DNA from: Linepithema humile
Lineage: Eukaryota > Arthropoda > Insecta > Hymenoptera > Formicidae
Direction: 5' to 3'
DNA: 64,000 nucleotides
NCBI RefSeq assembly: GCF_040581485.1
Contig: NC_090128.1
Span: 7,378,001-7,442,000 of the forward strand
In this document: one piece after another, positions 13,673-26,130 of the stretch
How the letters are laid out: each line of letters begins with the position of its first letter
Position numbering within the stretch: the stretch's first letter is position 1
Position numbers and translations under genes: made by a program
Notes under the pieces: model-generated
Databases searched by the model: none
What the model was told of the DNA's origin: nothing
The model's input: the letters and a program-made list of their open reading frames with translations, nothing else

Positions 13673-16575
13673 GTATAAAATATATTATTGAGAAAATAAA
13701 AGAAGTTGCTGGCGCGCGCAAACAAGAGTCGCTTTAATAAGGGCGCGCCTTCGTTCCTCACGCTTTCGAGTAAATGGAGCAGATTCTGCAGTTCTTAACG
13801 GCGCTGCGGCGATATAGCGCGGCAGGCGATAACACGGGACACGTGGGAATTATATTACGGATTTAATGGAAGTCGACGTTAAACCGTGAAATGCTTCTGT
13901 CCATTAGTGGATGAAGTCTCGAGATCTCGTGCGGTGTATCCCATCGGGAGAGCATCGCGTATGACGTAATTGAATTATATTATCAGAAGTTCGGCGTTTA
14001 TCGCCTCGAGGAAAGTTTTACATCGGAACTCAAGAGATGCCGAGGATCTAACGTTGTGCCATTTTCTCGGGCCGAATTAATTCACATTATCAAAGTTTCT
14101 TTTGCATGTGGAGTTCTCTTTGTTATAATACTCCTTGTTGTAATACTGAACAACAAAAAATTATTTTGTCTTTTATATCATGTTTGGTCTAACAAACTTT
14201 TTAAATGAATTTAGTTATGCTCTTAAATTTTTCTACATCACACAAAATCTTTACGTGATACTCAGTGTATAAGCAGTATATACCACATTTTTTACAAATT
14301 AGAATTGATTTTAATGTTAATATTTTTTTATATTTACAGTTCACATATTTTAATTAAGAAACCTCGATGGTAAATTTATCGAGAAAATTATTAAATTTAA
14401 TTTGAGTCCAGAAATTGTGTTGATATCGTGTAACTTATATTATTTGAAGTCTGCTGAGACGTTGGCTTTTTCTACTGAAATCTTTTAAAGTGCAAAACTT
14501 CTAACTTGGGAGGAAAGTTTATTCTATTTATTTATTATTAATATACAAATTATTCAATATTGATTATTTTGATAGAGAGTAATCTTTGAAAATATTTTGA
14601 GTGAATTTCCACACACATAGTTAAAGTTAAAATAATTGAAATCAACATAACAAAAAATTTTGAATCGTTGGTATTTGAAATGTCTTTTGTCTTCTCGAAA
14701 TAATATTCGCATGGTTGCTGCGAAACCACTTGTAGCTCTGTAAATTTATTTCACGAAGCTCACCCTTTTACATTTCTCTGCTCATTAATTGCAACATTGA
14801 AAATGGATCTGGCACAAAAAAAATTGCATAGCAGCGAGCACAAAAGCCGTAGTTCTTTCTAAATGCGTCCTCATGCCGCAACATGCATTGTTCGTCGTAC
14901 CATTGCAATTTCATTCGGGCTGAATTTACATTTCAGCCATTAGCCAGTTTCTAATTACGATACCACCACTGTACCTGATTCTATTGTAATTTTTTTTCAC
15001 GACAGTTCTTGCATTTTTAGTGTACTATTGTTTCAATAGACATTATCTTTAAAATTTAGGATAACTTTTTTTGTCAAACTTTAATGATTTTATATCAGAA
15101 TTAATTATAATTAAAGTAAAATATTCCATCTTTTTGTGACGCAATTATTTATATTGCAGCCAAAGTAAAATTCTTTTTTTACAATAGTTTATCCAAAGTC
15201 ATAAATAGTTACCTCAATTAATTAATAATGAAATTATTACAAAACAAAGTTTCTTGAAATATTATTGCGCGTAATATTGTTTAAGTATAGTTATTATTTT
15301 ATTACAAAATCAAACATAATTACGCTAATACAAATTTTTTGCGTTAAAAGGTTCCAGAAGTTAAGTTAATAATAAAAACAGCATAATTATAATTTACATT
15401 TTCTGTGATTTGTAATATGACTACTTTCCGAGAATAAATTTCTATTCTGATACAACGTACGTTTGATGAATAGAAATGCGAATTCCTCAACCATCTTTAT
15501 CACATTTTTCGACTTCCATGTGACGGACAATGCGAGCTCTGAAACGCTTGAATAATCATCGGGGATGCTTGACGCTCGAGGACGCAGTTTCCGAGCGCGA
15601 TAAGACCTGAGAGAACTCGAGATTTCGTCTTTATTGCTCGGCGTCACTTCGGTCGCTGCATCAGAATTACCAGAATTTCCCTCGAGATAGATCCTTATCG
15701 AAAACTCGTCATTATCAGAATTTTTCCTGATGAGATTTCTCTAATTGAATCTTAATATCTCGTATTCTGGCAGCATTAACACATTAATGATAAGCATTAT
15801 ATAATAATATGCAATCTTATGTAAATACGAAATCGTACCGTAGAAATTTTTAGAAAAAAGAGTCTAAAAAACAAATAGAAGATAGTACCGTATAAAATAA
15901 TTAATAACAAATCTGACCGGATGCGTTGAAAATGATTTTAATTTCTAGCTTTGACATTAATACAATATAATAAAATTTTCTAAAATAAAATTTTTTAACG
16001 AGATTTTAACGAAATCTACTTTACGAAGCATCATATTACGCATTCATTCGCGTTGCCTTTTTCCTTTTTTTCTTTTTTTTTTGTTTTTTTGTTTTTAACG
16101 AAATGCAGTCTCAAAAAGGAAAGTTCTACGACAATTATTTTCGTTGAGACACGATTTTATCCCATTTGTAAACTGCATGTTGATCTACGCAAGTCGTGTT
16201 TTCCTTCGTTACGAGTATCATGGCAAACGTTACACGCGTCGTATAAAATTATAAAACGGACGAGTGCGCTTCCATGAAAATAAAATATTTATCTTTCGGA
16301 ACGCGGTTTGTATGTAGTAGTACGAGTGAAGCTTTTCTGTGTGTTGCGTTGCTCGAACAAACTTCCAATATTGAATATCCTTTCATACTCTGCCATACAC
16401 AATAAGTTTACAATGAGATAGATGAAACAAAGCATTCGAGAGAAACAAAAATATCTGAACTTCCTCCTAGCACTTTTTCATTAACAAAAATATTGATATT
16501 AGTTTAATTTTTAACATATAATATATAAATTTTTTAGCAATCTAATATAGTACTGGCTTTTTAGGGTTTCCAACA
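13673..16575. other. Non-coding DNA around the duplication
   Basis: A CpG-rich pocket lies at 13720-14080. The remainder is AT-rich with a T-rich run near 16050-16100. No supported exon on either strand. Confidence 0.5.
14445..14628. repeat. Dispersed duplication, copy 2 (partner at 13493-13672)
   Basis: Same ordered blocks as copy 1 on the same strand. The DNA between the copies contains a GC pocket (13720-14080) that is not duplicated. No coding frame is shared between the copies. Confidence 0.65.
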
Positions 16576-16922
16576 AAATTAATATGAGGAATATTAGTGA
16601 GCTATAGCTGGCATGAGTTGCCTATGCTAAGTTTTAATGAGCATTCTTTCCTTGTTTATTAGTTGACACAAACGTTTCCATCATCGTTATATTCTTTTTC
16701 AGTGTGTCTACAATGTTATTTATTTTTTACCATCGTCTATCCATCACTTCATGTGTTAATATTGATAAAAAGTAAAAAATAAGTCAACATTATAGACACT
16801 GAAGAATAACACAACGATGGCCGAAACGTTTGTGTCGATCGAACTAATAAACAAAGAAAAACAGAAGAGTACTTACTAAACTTAGCATAGACAATTCATT
16901 AATTTCTCGTATTAATTTTTTA
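16576..16922. mobile_element. Large imperfect fold-back element (about 150-bp arms), possibly Penelope-like remnant
   Basis: The left arm (about 16576-16730) and right arm (about 16772-16922) are reverse complements at roughly 80% by eye, with a loop of about 40 bases. Matching words include ATGCTAAGTTT near the outer ends, TTTGTTTATTAGTT, ACACAAACGTTTC, CATCGTT, CAGTGT and TTATTTTTTAC. The right arm carries GATGGCCGAAACG followed by an AATAAAC, a word pattern I associate with 3' ends of Penelope-like retroelements; that link is from memory and unproven. No reverse transcriptase frame is present. It could equally be two inverted copies of a short repeat, or a non-autonomous fold-back element. 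Confidence 0.6.
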
Positions 16923-19204
16923 CTTAGAAAATTATATCAGAGATGAAGATCTGTACAAGACATTTCAGAGACATCATCTTGGTACTTAAAAGCGTAGACG
17001 ATCGTATTTCACGATAAATGTCGCGTCTGTAGGAATGTGCGCGCGATTAATATATAAAACAGCCTAGAAGACAGAAAACGAGGACGATACTCGGTTTCAC
17101 GGCAGAGATGAAAAGTCTGGTTATAAAGCGACAACGTGATACGCGAACGAAAGAGACGACGCGTCGGGGGTTGAATTTCAAAAGCTTTCCGCGGTTCTCG
17201 CGCCCGTGCTTTACGGACTGGAAACGACGAGAAGTCCGTGCTTGAGCGCAATTTATATTTCTTAACTCGACAAGCGTTCCGTGAAATAGCGCACAGTAGG
17301 AATCCCGAAAGCACCAACTGATTTCGTGGCCAGGAAATCACAAAACAGTCCAACCACAAAAATGTATTGCGTTGTTCCTTTATCTTGTAATTTAGCTTTT
17401 GCAAACAAAAATTATTATTATCGTTGTTGTTGCTGTTATACTATTGCTGTAAAGATCTTTTTGCAATCATTTATTTCATAATTTAAAAAGTAACATATAC
17501 AAATGATTTGAAAAATCATATAAAGAATTGCAAAATTGGTGAAATCTCGGTCTACTGTATAATTGTCATTTTAATTGATTTTGTATTAGTAAGAATTATT
17601 TATATTTGCGAGCGTTATTAAAATTTATCAGAGTTTATTAGATAATAAAAATGCAGCGCGTTCTTATTTGCGGAATCTGTTTGTGAGATGCGAAATCACG
17701 TCCATATTCTCAAGCAACTTTGTGTCAGCGTAAAATAAATTTTCTGCGATAAATTTTCAATGACCCAACGGGGAAATAAAGTTTAACTGCAGCAACGACC
17801 ATACTGCGTTCTTTTTGACCTGGCGACATTAGTGCCCAAGCCCATTCAAAAAGTAATGTAACATTTACCATAAGCATATTCTATTCCCTTTATGAGCTGA
17901 AAAATTTAAATTATAATTTAAATTGGATGGCAGTTAACGCTTTGCACGGATGACAAGGATTTTTAACTCGTTAAAAGTTAAAAAAAAATTTTTTTAGTAT
18001 GTTTTAAATCATTATTCATAAAAATTTCTATTATTTTTATGATTAATTTTATGTCTAGTATTATATTATTATTGGAAAAAATGGAGAAAAACCATATTTT
18101 TAAACGTTTCAAGATTTCTCTTGTGCTTGTTCGATTTTAAGTTGCATTTAATATCTGTGCATCGCGCTATTTATCCGAGAAGGCAATTACTATTATTGCC
18201 TGCTCTTTGAGCGCGCCATTTGCATGTTACGATTCTTTCTGTTGCAAAAAAATATCACATTTTGTGCATCTGTGCGCTTCGATTAAAAAACGTTCTGGGT
18301 GTGCCGAGCGACGGATTAGAAGTTGATTTCTGGCGATTGCGCCATTTAAAACACCGGGGCCTCGGTATTTCCATTGCAAATCTGTCTCGCGTAATAAAAA
18401 CAACCGCTCTGCAAAACTCGATTCGTTTGCGCAACGCGTCCCGCCGTGTGGCGGTGACGCGAAATAACAGAGCACGAGATTTGGGCACGAACGACAGCTG
18501 TGCGACCGTGACACTGCTAAAATTGCAAATCGCAGATATGAAGAGATATCGAAGTTCTCAAGATATAATTTTTTAGCAGCTTTCGCTTAATAAAAATTAC
18601 TTGTTTTTTATATATCATAAATTGAAATTAAAAAGAAATTATACTTATATATATAAAATTAAAACGTTTCAGAAATAAGACAACGAAGTAACGCAGTTGA
18701 ACAGAATTTATATATCAAACTCATACATTTGTAAAAGATTTATACTGCACAAACGACATTGAATAATTATTTAATTAACTCTAGAACACTACCTATATAT
18801 TCTTAAAGCGTCAGGTTTTAATATTTTTATTTTCCAAAAATTAGATTTCTGCTTTAGGATTATGATTTATTGCAATGTTAATACGCGGACTTATAAATTC
18901 ATAAGCAATTTATAAGAGAAATGGTTCTAGGAATTGTTCATTAAATATTAATTAAATTTTGTTCTCAAGATATAAGTGTTCATATTCATTTATTATGTAG
19001 TATCGAAGTGAAGTATTATTTTCATAATTCTCATGTTTTTACGATCGGACACGTAGATCTCGTTAGGAAATGCGACGGAAGGATTCGCGCTCCATAACGA
19101 GCTCTAAAGTTTCTTGCCGATAAACTTCGAGGATCTATATTGAGTTTTCCGTGGGTACAATTTAGATCTAAAAGGAAGCGTTGGGCCGAAAAGGATCTCG
19201 TTGA
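16923..19204. other. Non-coding DNA, no gene recognised
   Basis: Two GC pockets at 17000-17340 and 18180-18550 carry overlapping open frames on both strands, none with a recognisable domain or consistent splice sites. A long A/T run lies near 17980. Confidence 0.5.
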
Positions 19205-19449
19205 TTTTTTTTTTTTTTTTTTTTTTTTTATAAAAGACTCTCCTCATTTAATTAATTTTATTTGAACTGTTTTTTCCACTCGTCTTTAAAAATCCTTTCT
19301 CTTGTTGTTACAATTTCATCCACGATTACTCTTTTACGATCCTCGTCGGCAGTGAAAACGTCAGGACACCTCTTAATGATGGCTGCGACGTCAAAACAAC
19401 GTCGTATACATTTGTTATTTTGTATCTCGTGAGGTTGTTGACCACGCAA
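19205..19449 (-). pseudogene. Candidate 5'-truncated retrocopy with poly(A) tail
   Basis: On the minus strand an open frame of about 63 codons (19449 down to the TAA at 19258-19260) has a balanced, protein-like composition in its downstream part: CIRRCFDVAAIIKRCPDVF, then an acidic-basic stretch ending KDEWKKQFK. An AATAAA (19257-19262) overlaps the stop. It is followed after about 27 bases by a run of 25 A residues (T on the plus strand, 19205-19229). A poly(A) signal at normal distance from a genomic A tail is the usual mark of a retroposed mRNA or LINE 3' end. Upstream the frame turns AT-rich, so the copy would be truncated. The source protein is not recognised. It could also be the last exon of a real minus-strand gene that happens to sit next to an A tract; an acceptor CCTCACGAG lies inside the frame. 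Confidence 0.4.
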
Positions 19450-22256
19450 AGGGGCAAAATAATTAAAATAGAGGGAATGATAAATGTATGTATTAAAATA
19501 AGAAAAAAAGTTGTTAGAAATATAAAAAATTAATTGAGAAAATATTATATAAAATTATATATAAGTGTATGTTAAATACGTATAAATTATGGTATTTTAT
19601 TTTTTACAATGCATTATGAATAGATAAAATATTATATATGTATTATATGTAATATATATATATATAGATTTTATTCAAGAAGAGCCACAGTACATAAGGA
19701 ATAGATTCTGGTCGCCCAAATTTCCAACCAAAATTTCGAAGATCCTTTGATTCTATATCATCTCATGCTTCGCTGTCTGTTCGAATTCGACGTGTAGACA
19801 ATTTCTATCGACAATCTGGCATTTTGGTTCAAGCGCAGTCTCGTGCAGGCGAAGTGATTCAAGCCGACGATCTCCCGAATTCCGGATACCGCCGGTGCCC
19901 TTTATCGAAAATCTGATCGAACCGTCTTGAATATGTGATTACCGTAGCTCTCCTAGTATCGATATCCGATAATGCTTCGATAGCTGCCTCGTTAGCTTTT
20001 ATACGGCCGCTGTTTGATAGAGTTGTCGACGAGATGGAAGTTCGCGGAGAATACCCATATATTTTCGGATTTCATGAATATCTCTGCGATCTCCTTCTTA
20101 AAGTTGCGAACTCCGCAGCGGCGAACTATAAGTAAGGAGAAAACAACGGTTGTAAGCTCGACATTATTTCACGAGCAAATATTTGTTATTGCACACTTTT
20201 ATTATGTTACAACTTTGACTTAGATACACGAGCTCGTATATCAAACTCAAGGCAAGCAAGTACTTATAATTATATGTGAGAAAAACATCGGGCGGTGGGG
20301 AAAGTTTCGTGCAAGTCGACCTCTCGTGAACCGCATTACAACCTTCGAAAAGTCGTGTCTTGTCTTCGAGAGAAGGGCAGGCAAGATCGGCGAATTTCAG
20401 ACAAAGTTGTGAACAACTTATAAGTCCGGCTTAGTTTCTCATAGCTGATGCTGTTTCTTGATGAGGACTTTGTGCCATTCCGAATATAAATTTGATTTAG
20501 AAATACTAATAAAATAAATAATACTAATACAAAATTAAATTACATTAATTAAGTTTCATAAGTATTAATATCAGTTAATAAAAAAAAAATTTGCTTTAAC
20601 GGAGCAAAAATTGAAACCTTAATTTAGTTGTCAAGATATTTATATCATATAATTATAGATAGAAATCGTTGGTGCGCGCGCGAACGAGATGAAGGATTAA
20701 GATTAGAAACCACGTCATTAGAACGAAAGAGAAGCGAAGTCTTCGTGGATTCCGATCGTAGCTGTCGGAGCCTTGATAAATCACGAAGCGAGTTCGCTGC
20801 TTATCAGTGACGATGCCCTTAATCGTACCGTCGTTCTTTGTGATATCAGCATCAGCGTGGACCTTTGGACGTTTATTGCGCAGTTTTCGAGCTCGGCAAA
20901 TATTTTGAGATATTCTATATATGTTATTATCGTTATGTGTGTTCTAAAAGCATTTATTAAATTGACATTTTCTATAAAAAAAAGATTAGAATATATACAT
21001 AATAAAATAGACAGCAATAATTTAGATATTATTTATACATTAACGTTTTTATATCGTTACTTTAGAATTGTTTATTTTGTATTAATTAAAATTACTTGGC
21101 ATAGATTAGGCTTATTTGATAAGAAATTAGATTAAAATAAATGTTCCGGATTAAAGCTGCTAATACATTTTGAACTCGATGTAGCGTCGAGATGTAATTT
21201 CTCTTAAACTTTGTAATCAAATTTACGACAGAAAAAGATAAGACAGACGAAGTAATGGCGAGGTTCGTTGGATAATTATGTAGAAAAAAGCTTGCCATGA
21301 AATTTTAATTTGACCTGAGACTACTCTCGTTAAAAGACAGAGAAAAAGAGATGGTGTTTTAAAGTACGGAGAAATTGCCGCGCTGGATTTCGGTTGTCCC
21401 TGAAATTCTACGCGCGATCTCTCGTTCCGTGTCCACCCTATGAATAATTTATAAGATAAAACTTTCAATGCTGAGTAGGAAAAAAAAGCGACGACATTTG
21501 CAAAAGTCAGAGAAATGGCGGATTATCGCTTTTCATTGAAATTTTTATGAAGGCCGCCTTGAACGTATCCGCGATATGTCAATAGTGTTGAATACACTTG
21601 ACGATTACATTTATATATGTAGTTTCGAACTCGTCAATCGTATCTAGTTATGATTGTCATATTAAACATAGTGAATTTAGAAAAATATATTTACGACGAA
21701 TATTTATTTAGAGTAGAATTATTAGCTAGCATACAATAATTAATAATGCTCTTATCTTTGTTTTATTCGCAATGAGAACCTAAAAATATGAATTTTATTT
21801 ATTTTAATCAATACTATATTCTAGCTGATATTATTTTTGTCATACATTTTGTTGTGATTGATTAATTATATTTGTTGTCGTTTTTTTAAATTGAATTACA
21901 ATATTGTACTAAATTTGTGTTCTAATTACTAATAGTTATTTTACTAATCGTTATTATTATATTATTTTACTTATCGTTATTTTATCGTTATTTATTTTTA
22001 TTATTGCTTAATATTTTATGTCCCTTGTATGATGTCTATCGTCACTGGTACGTATGAACGCCACGTGCAGAAATACCGACAGGCTCTCGTAACGCGGATT
22101 CGCGAAGACAGCGAATCCAAAGGTCGCGATTTCAATTTGAATTCCATGGATCCGACTTCCCTTGGTTAAAGAATTTTAATAAAGAAAGGATGGATCGCGT
22201 ACGAGAGTGGGCGTGAGTTATCCTTTCATTGGTGATCTACCGTATAATCTACCAGT
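19450..22256. other. Non-coding DNA, no gene recognised
   Basis: An (AT)n patch lies at about 19640-19668 and T-rich TTATCGTTATTT repeats at about 21945-22000. A 66-codon plus-strand frame at 19935-20135 has no known domain and no partner exon. GC pockets are at 19720-20150, 20280-20420 and 20660-20830. Confidence 0.45.

Positions 22257-22289
<33 letters not shown>
22257..22289. repeat. (CA)n microsatellite with TA tail
   Basis: A pure CA run of 26 bases followed by ATATATA. Confidence 0.95.
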
Positions 22290-24180
22290 TTGTATATAAT
22301 ATAATATAATATACATGCATAACGTGGATTTATGCCCCTCGCTTCCATCCGGCGACCTAGAAAAAGTGATGCCGATATTTCCACTGCATAAGCCGAATAT
22401 CGATGCCATGCAAACGGCGAATAAATCAAACGAATTTTCCAAGTCTGTGCATTTCTTGCCATACTAATATAAATTTATGTGTAGTATCTGTCTAGCGTGC
22501 GCTTTGCTTCAAAAAGGATAAGACAAGCCAGTCGCAATCGAGATGCGAAGTGACACTACATAAATTCTGTTCTGTACGGCAGCAAATTTCTTTCAATTTT
22601 TACTTTATACTCCTTTTACCTTGTCTATAAATTTTGTTTCCAAATTTTTGTTATTTTTCCGAAGTATTAGATTGTCGAACTTCACATACATCGTCTAGAA
22701 ACTGCACGCGTTTTTCCGACAATTTTTACGACGATTTTTCTGGTATGATACCTCGAGCTCGATCTAATTCGCCACGGGCTAATTACGTTATCCTTGCCTT
22801 TACTCCACCTTATTAATCGCATTTTTCCGCAGTAGACGTTCTTTGAACCAGCTACCTCGCTTCCGTTCATCTTTGAGATAGAAGAAAGATAACTCCCGTT
22901 TGTAACTTTTTTCTATCGCAGTCGTCTTTTTTCTTTGTCAGCTATCCTCTGACTGGGAGCCGTTTGGTGGCGATTTATGAATTATTCACAGAAGGAAGGA
23001 ATTATTCACGAGGATGACTGCATGAACGGTTCGCAACACTTAATTGTAGGCAGCCGGAAAGCAGGGCAAATCCATAATTTAAGAGCACCACCGGTCCTCA
23101 TCGCGCTTTGATTGCAATAAATAAGTGCGCCATATTTTAATCTTTGCATTAATTAAAACTGAATTTTTTTGACGAATGAAGAAGTTTTCAGGCAACTGTT
23201 TCTATATAAATTTAAAAAGACTATTTTATTATCTTGGATATCTAATGATCATATGTTTGTATATAATTTATATTACTATTGTTATGCTTTTAGTAAATTT
23301 ATTTTTGGAGTTTAATAAAAAAATTTATTATAATTTTTACACACAAGCATTACGTAAATAATTTACTCGAAGATTTTAGATGAACGTCGTTATTCTAAGA
23401 TTTCATCCCCCAAACTGGTTATGTACTTGCCATTTCTAGTTGATATACGAAGGCAGAAGCAACTGGTATCCTTCAACTTGTAAAACGCACGATTTACGAT
23501 TATCAGTTTATTTCTCTTCACCAGTTCTCCAAAATTTCAGGCAGTCGAGCAATTTGAACAGTTCATATCTCGAAATCAAATATTTGTTTTTTGGCTTTAG
23601 AAATAATCATAAATCTTAAACATATGGAATTTTACGCATTATATTAGTAACGATGAAAAATGTCATTTAATTTCACAAGTAACAAATAATAAATAAATGA
23701 TAAATTATCTTAAAGTTGCTTTATCGACGCTCGATACTTTTTGAGATTCCTTCTCTCAATAATCTTTAACTCCTTTTTCAGTCGCAAAAATATAATTACG
23801 ATTACGTGAGTAATAATCATTAAGAATCGCACAGTCTTACCGGCATTACGGCAAAAGAATAAAACTTACACATATAAAATAATATGGTATAGTTTGCGCA
23901 TCGGTAAGTTTCGAATATTTAACGCGTTTAAAATTTTTTAGTGTATTACGAGATAACGTACATTTATTTTGTTTCTTGCGTTTTATATTTCAATTTCTAT
24001 AAATGGATTACTATTATATTTCTTGTGTCTTAATTTTGTATACTCGTTGTCTAAGATAAGATTAATTTTGCTGAATTTAAAATTTTACAATTTAAAATGT
24101 TTAGGGCATTTTACTCTATCCGTATAATATAAATAAATAAATATAAAAGATAAAATTTAAAATAAACTAGAATAATACAG

Positions 24181-24199
24181 GCGCGCGCGTAGCGCGCGC
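24181..24199. repeat. GC-only palindromic hairpin in an AT desert
   Basis: GCGCGCGC at 24181-24188 and again at 24192-24199 are separated by GTA, so each can pair with the other. The surrounding few hundred bases are strongly AT-rich, which makes the compositional jump conspicuous. Confidence 0.8.
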
Positions 24200-24914
24200 A
24201 CTTATTACCTATAGTAATTTAATAATTATGAAATCTAAATATTTTAATAAATTTTTTTAATTTTAAATAACCGTCAAAATAACCTTCGCTCTCAATCTAT
24301 CAAACTATCAGAATAATCGCGATAACCAATCAGCGTCGCGGAAAAGCATCAACAATACTTTCGATACATTCGAGTATCGATTTTTCATGCCTTTTTTAAG
24401 AGGGGATCGAGTGATTCTTATGATGTGATTATGAGGTATAGGCTTATTAATTATTAAATTATTAAATATGATAATATCATTATTATAATTATTAAATATT
24501 ACGTCAGAAAATGTGTAATACAAATAATTTCGATAAAGTTTATATATTTTTATTTAACATAGCATATTGATTGTATAGTATGTAATACATAACGAGGCTA
24601 AACGAAATACAGATTATTGGATTTTATTTTATCATCGTGTTGCGATGTTTTTGGCACGTACCATCTCAATACCTTATATTATTAAATAACTTGAGTCTTG
24701 AATTTCTTTTTTTGATGATAATACATTATAATGCGAGATAATATTTGAAATATCACAACAATATTAAAAAAAAGAAACATAAAGAAAACATATCTTACTA
24801 CAATTATATAAAGTTGTATTTTAAAATTTATTTTTTCAGGTACTAATTTTACTGTAGTGAATCTTCTAGCTGCCTCACAAAAATAATAATAATTAATAAA
24901 TTTCATAATCACAC

Positions 24915-25215
24915 TAAGGATCCTGATTAAATCGGGGCCTGTAACTCGGAAACTATAGGAAATAGAAGATCGGACCATAGGACCTTATTGGCAGGGTATT
25001 GAGATATCTTTCAATCCCACCAGGCGGTTTTTCGAAATTCGTAAATTTTTGAAAAAATTTGGCGTGTTGGGGGTTATAGGTCGCCACCATTTTTTGGTTG
25101 AAACCGAGTACCCACGTCGATGCGTCTCGTTGAGACAAGCAACTTTGGTCCTATAAACATATAGCGGACAACGAATATTTACGGAGTTATAGCTCTTTTT
25201 TGTCGCTGATAATCA
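24915..25215. mobile_element. Candidate interspersed repeat of unknown class
   Basis: A block of about 300 bases with a composition unlike its surroundings, containing phrases such as GGGCCTGTAACTCGGAAAC, CCTTATTGGCAGGG and ACGGAGTTATAGCTC. It reads like the non-coding repeats common in hymenopteran genomes. That is an impression only: no terminal repeats, target duplications or coding frame could be delimited. Confidence 0.25.
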
Positions 25216-25766
25216 AAAAATCGACTAAATTTAATCTTTAAGCTAATGAATTTATAAAACAAATATGTAACAGATAAAAATAATATAATTCGTTCGTCGT
25301 TTGAAAATAAAATTTTATATACACAGGATATATATACATTATCTCGTAATATATTGAATATTTCATTCTTATCGTGCCAAGTGTGTTGATGCTAGCTTGT
25401 AGCGCGCTTTGTTTTTGTTTGTACTACGTTACGGCGTACGCGAGGTGTTTGGGCGCTGTGATCTTGCTATCATTCGCTCAAGGACTTTCAAATAGACGAG
25501 ACGCGATGGAAATTGTTCCATGTTTAATCGTCACGTAATTCGATTGGAAAATTGTAATCGCGCTAAAAGTAGATATTATAAGAAAATAAATCATTTCAAA
25601 TTTGTTAATCAAACAATCGCGACGGATGAACGCGAAAAGTTAATTGCGTAGTTTTTGATTTTCTTCCGTTGTCGTTGTCTGGCTTTTTACAGTATCCAAA
25701 GAATAGCTGATTTATAGCTAACAAAATTGTACGATTTATCAAATGATTTGTTTGTAAAAGTACGGT

Positions 25767-25877
25767 ATGATTGTCTTGAAGATTATTGCTCGCGTTATCA
25801 TAATCGTATTTTCGCGAATGAGTCATGAAGGAGCAGCCTTCGATAGATTATTGAGAGGAGGAGGAGAGTCGGGAGTT
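25767..25877 (+). other. Short open frame with hydrophobic start and a strong donor
   Basis: ATG at 25767 begins 37 codons (MIVLKIIARVIIIVF, then a polar Gly/Glu/Arg-rich part) ending exactly at GTT followed by GTAAGT at 25878. A stop lies four codons upstream. The start resembles a weak signal peptide and the position is just upstream of receptor exon A. However, the donor phase (0) does not match exon A, which needs two bases supplied, so the two cannot be joined directly. Most likely chance; an alternative first exon is possible only with an unseen intermediate exon. Confidence 0.15.
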
Positions 25878-26130
25878 GTAAGTAGATAATTTATCATTTA
25901 TTATTTGCTCATCAAATTTCTCACAGTTTGATCGTGAGAACATTTGATTCATGCGATATTAGGATCTCTTCCATGTGCGAGTGCTATCGCGTGGATGTAA
26001 TGCCCTACATTCATTCTTTCTTTTACTTCTATAATTCCACTCCTATATATAACGTTATTGTTCTAGCGAGAATAATTTATTGTGATTTCGAGCAACCCTT
26101 CGATTTTTTATATGACCTCTTTATTATTGT

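Larger units (their letters stand above)
22290..26130. other. AT-rich DNA upstream of the first visible receptor exon
   Basis: No exon could be supported. If the receptor's TM1 exon lies outside the window this is intron, otherwise partly 5' flank. It contains a GC-only palindrome, a candidate interspersed repeat and a short open frame with a good donor, listed separately. Confidence 0.45.

Noticed and set aside
17009..17404. 131-codon minus-strand frame
   Set aside because: Arg/Ser-rich translation of a GC pocket with no recognisable motif and no partner exon.
19935..20135. 66-codon plus-strand frame ending near a GTAAGG
   Set aside because: No transmembrane helix or known motif, and joining it to exon A does not give a class B TM1-TM2 layout.
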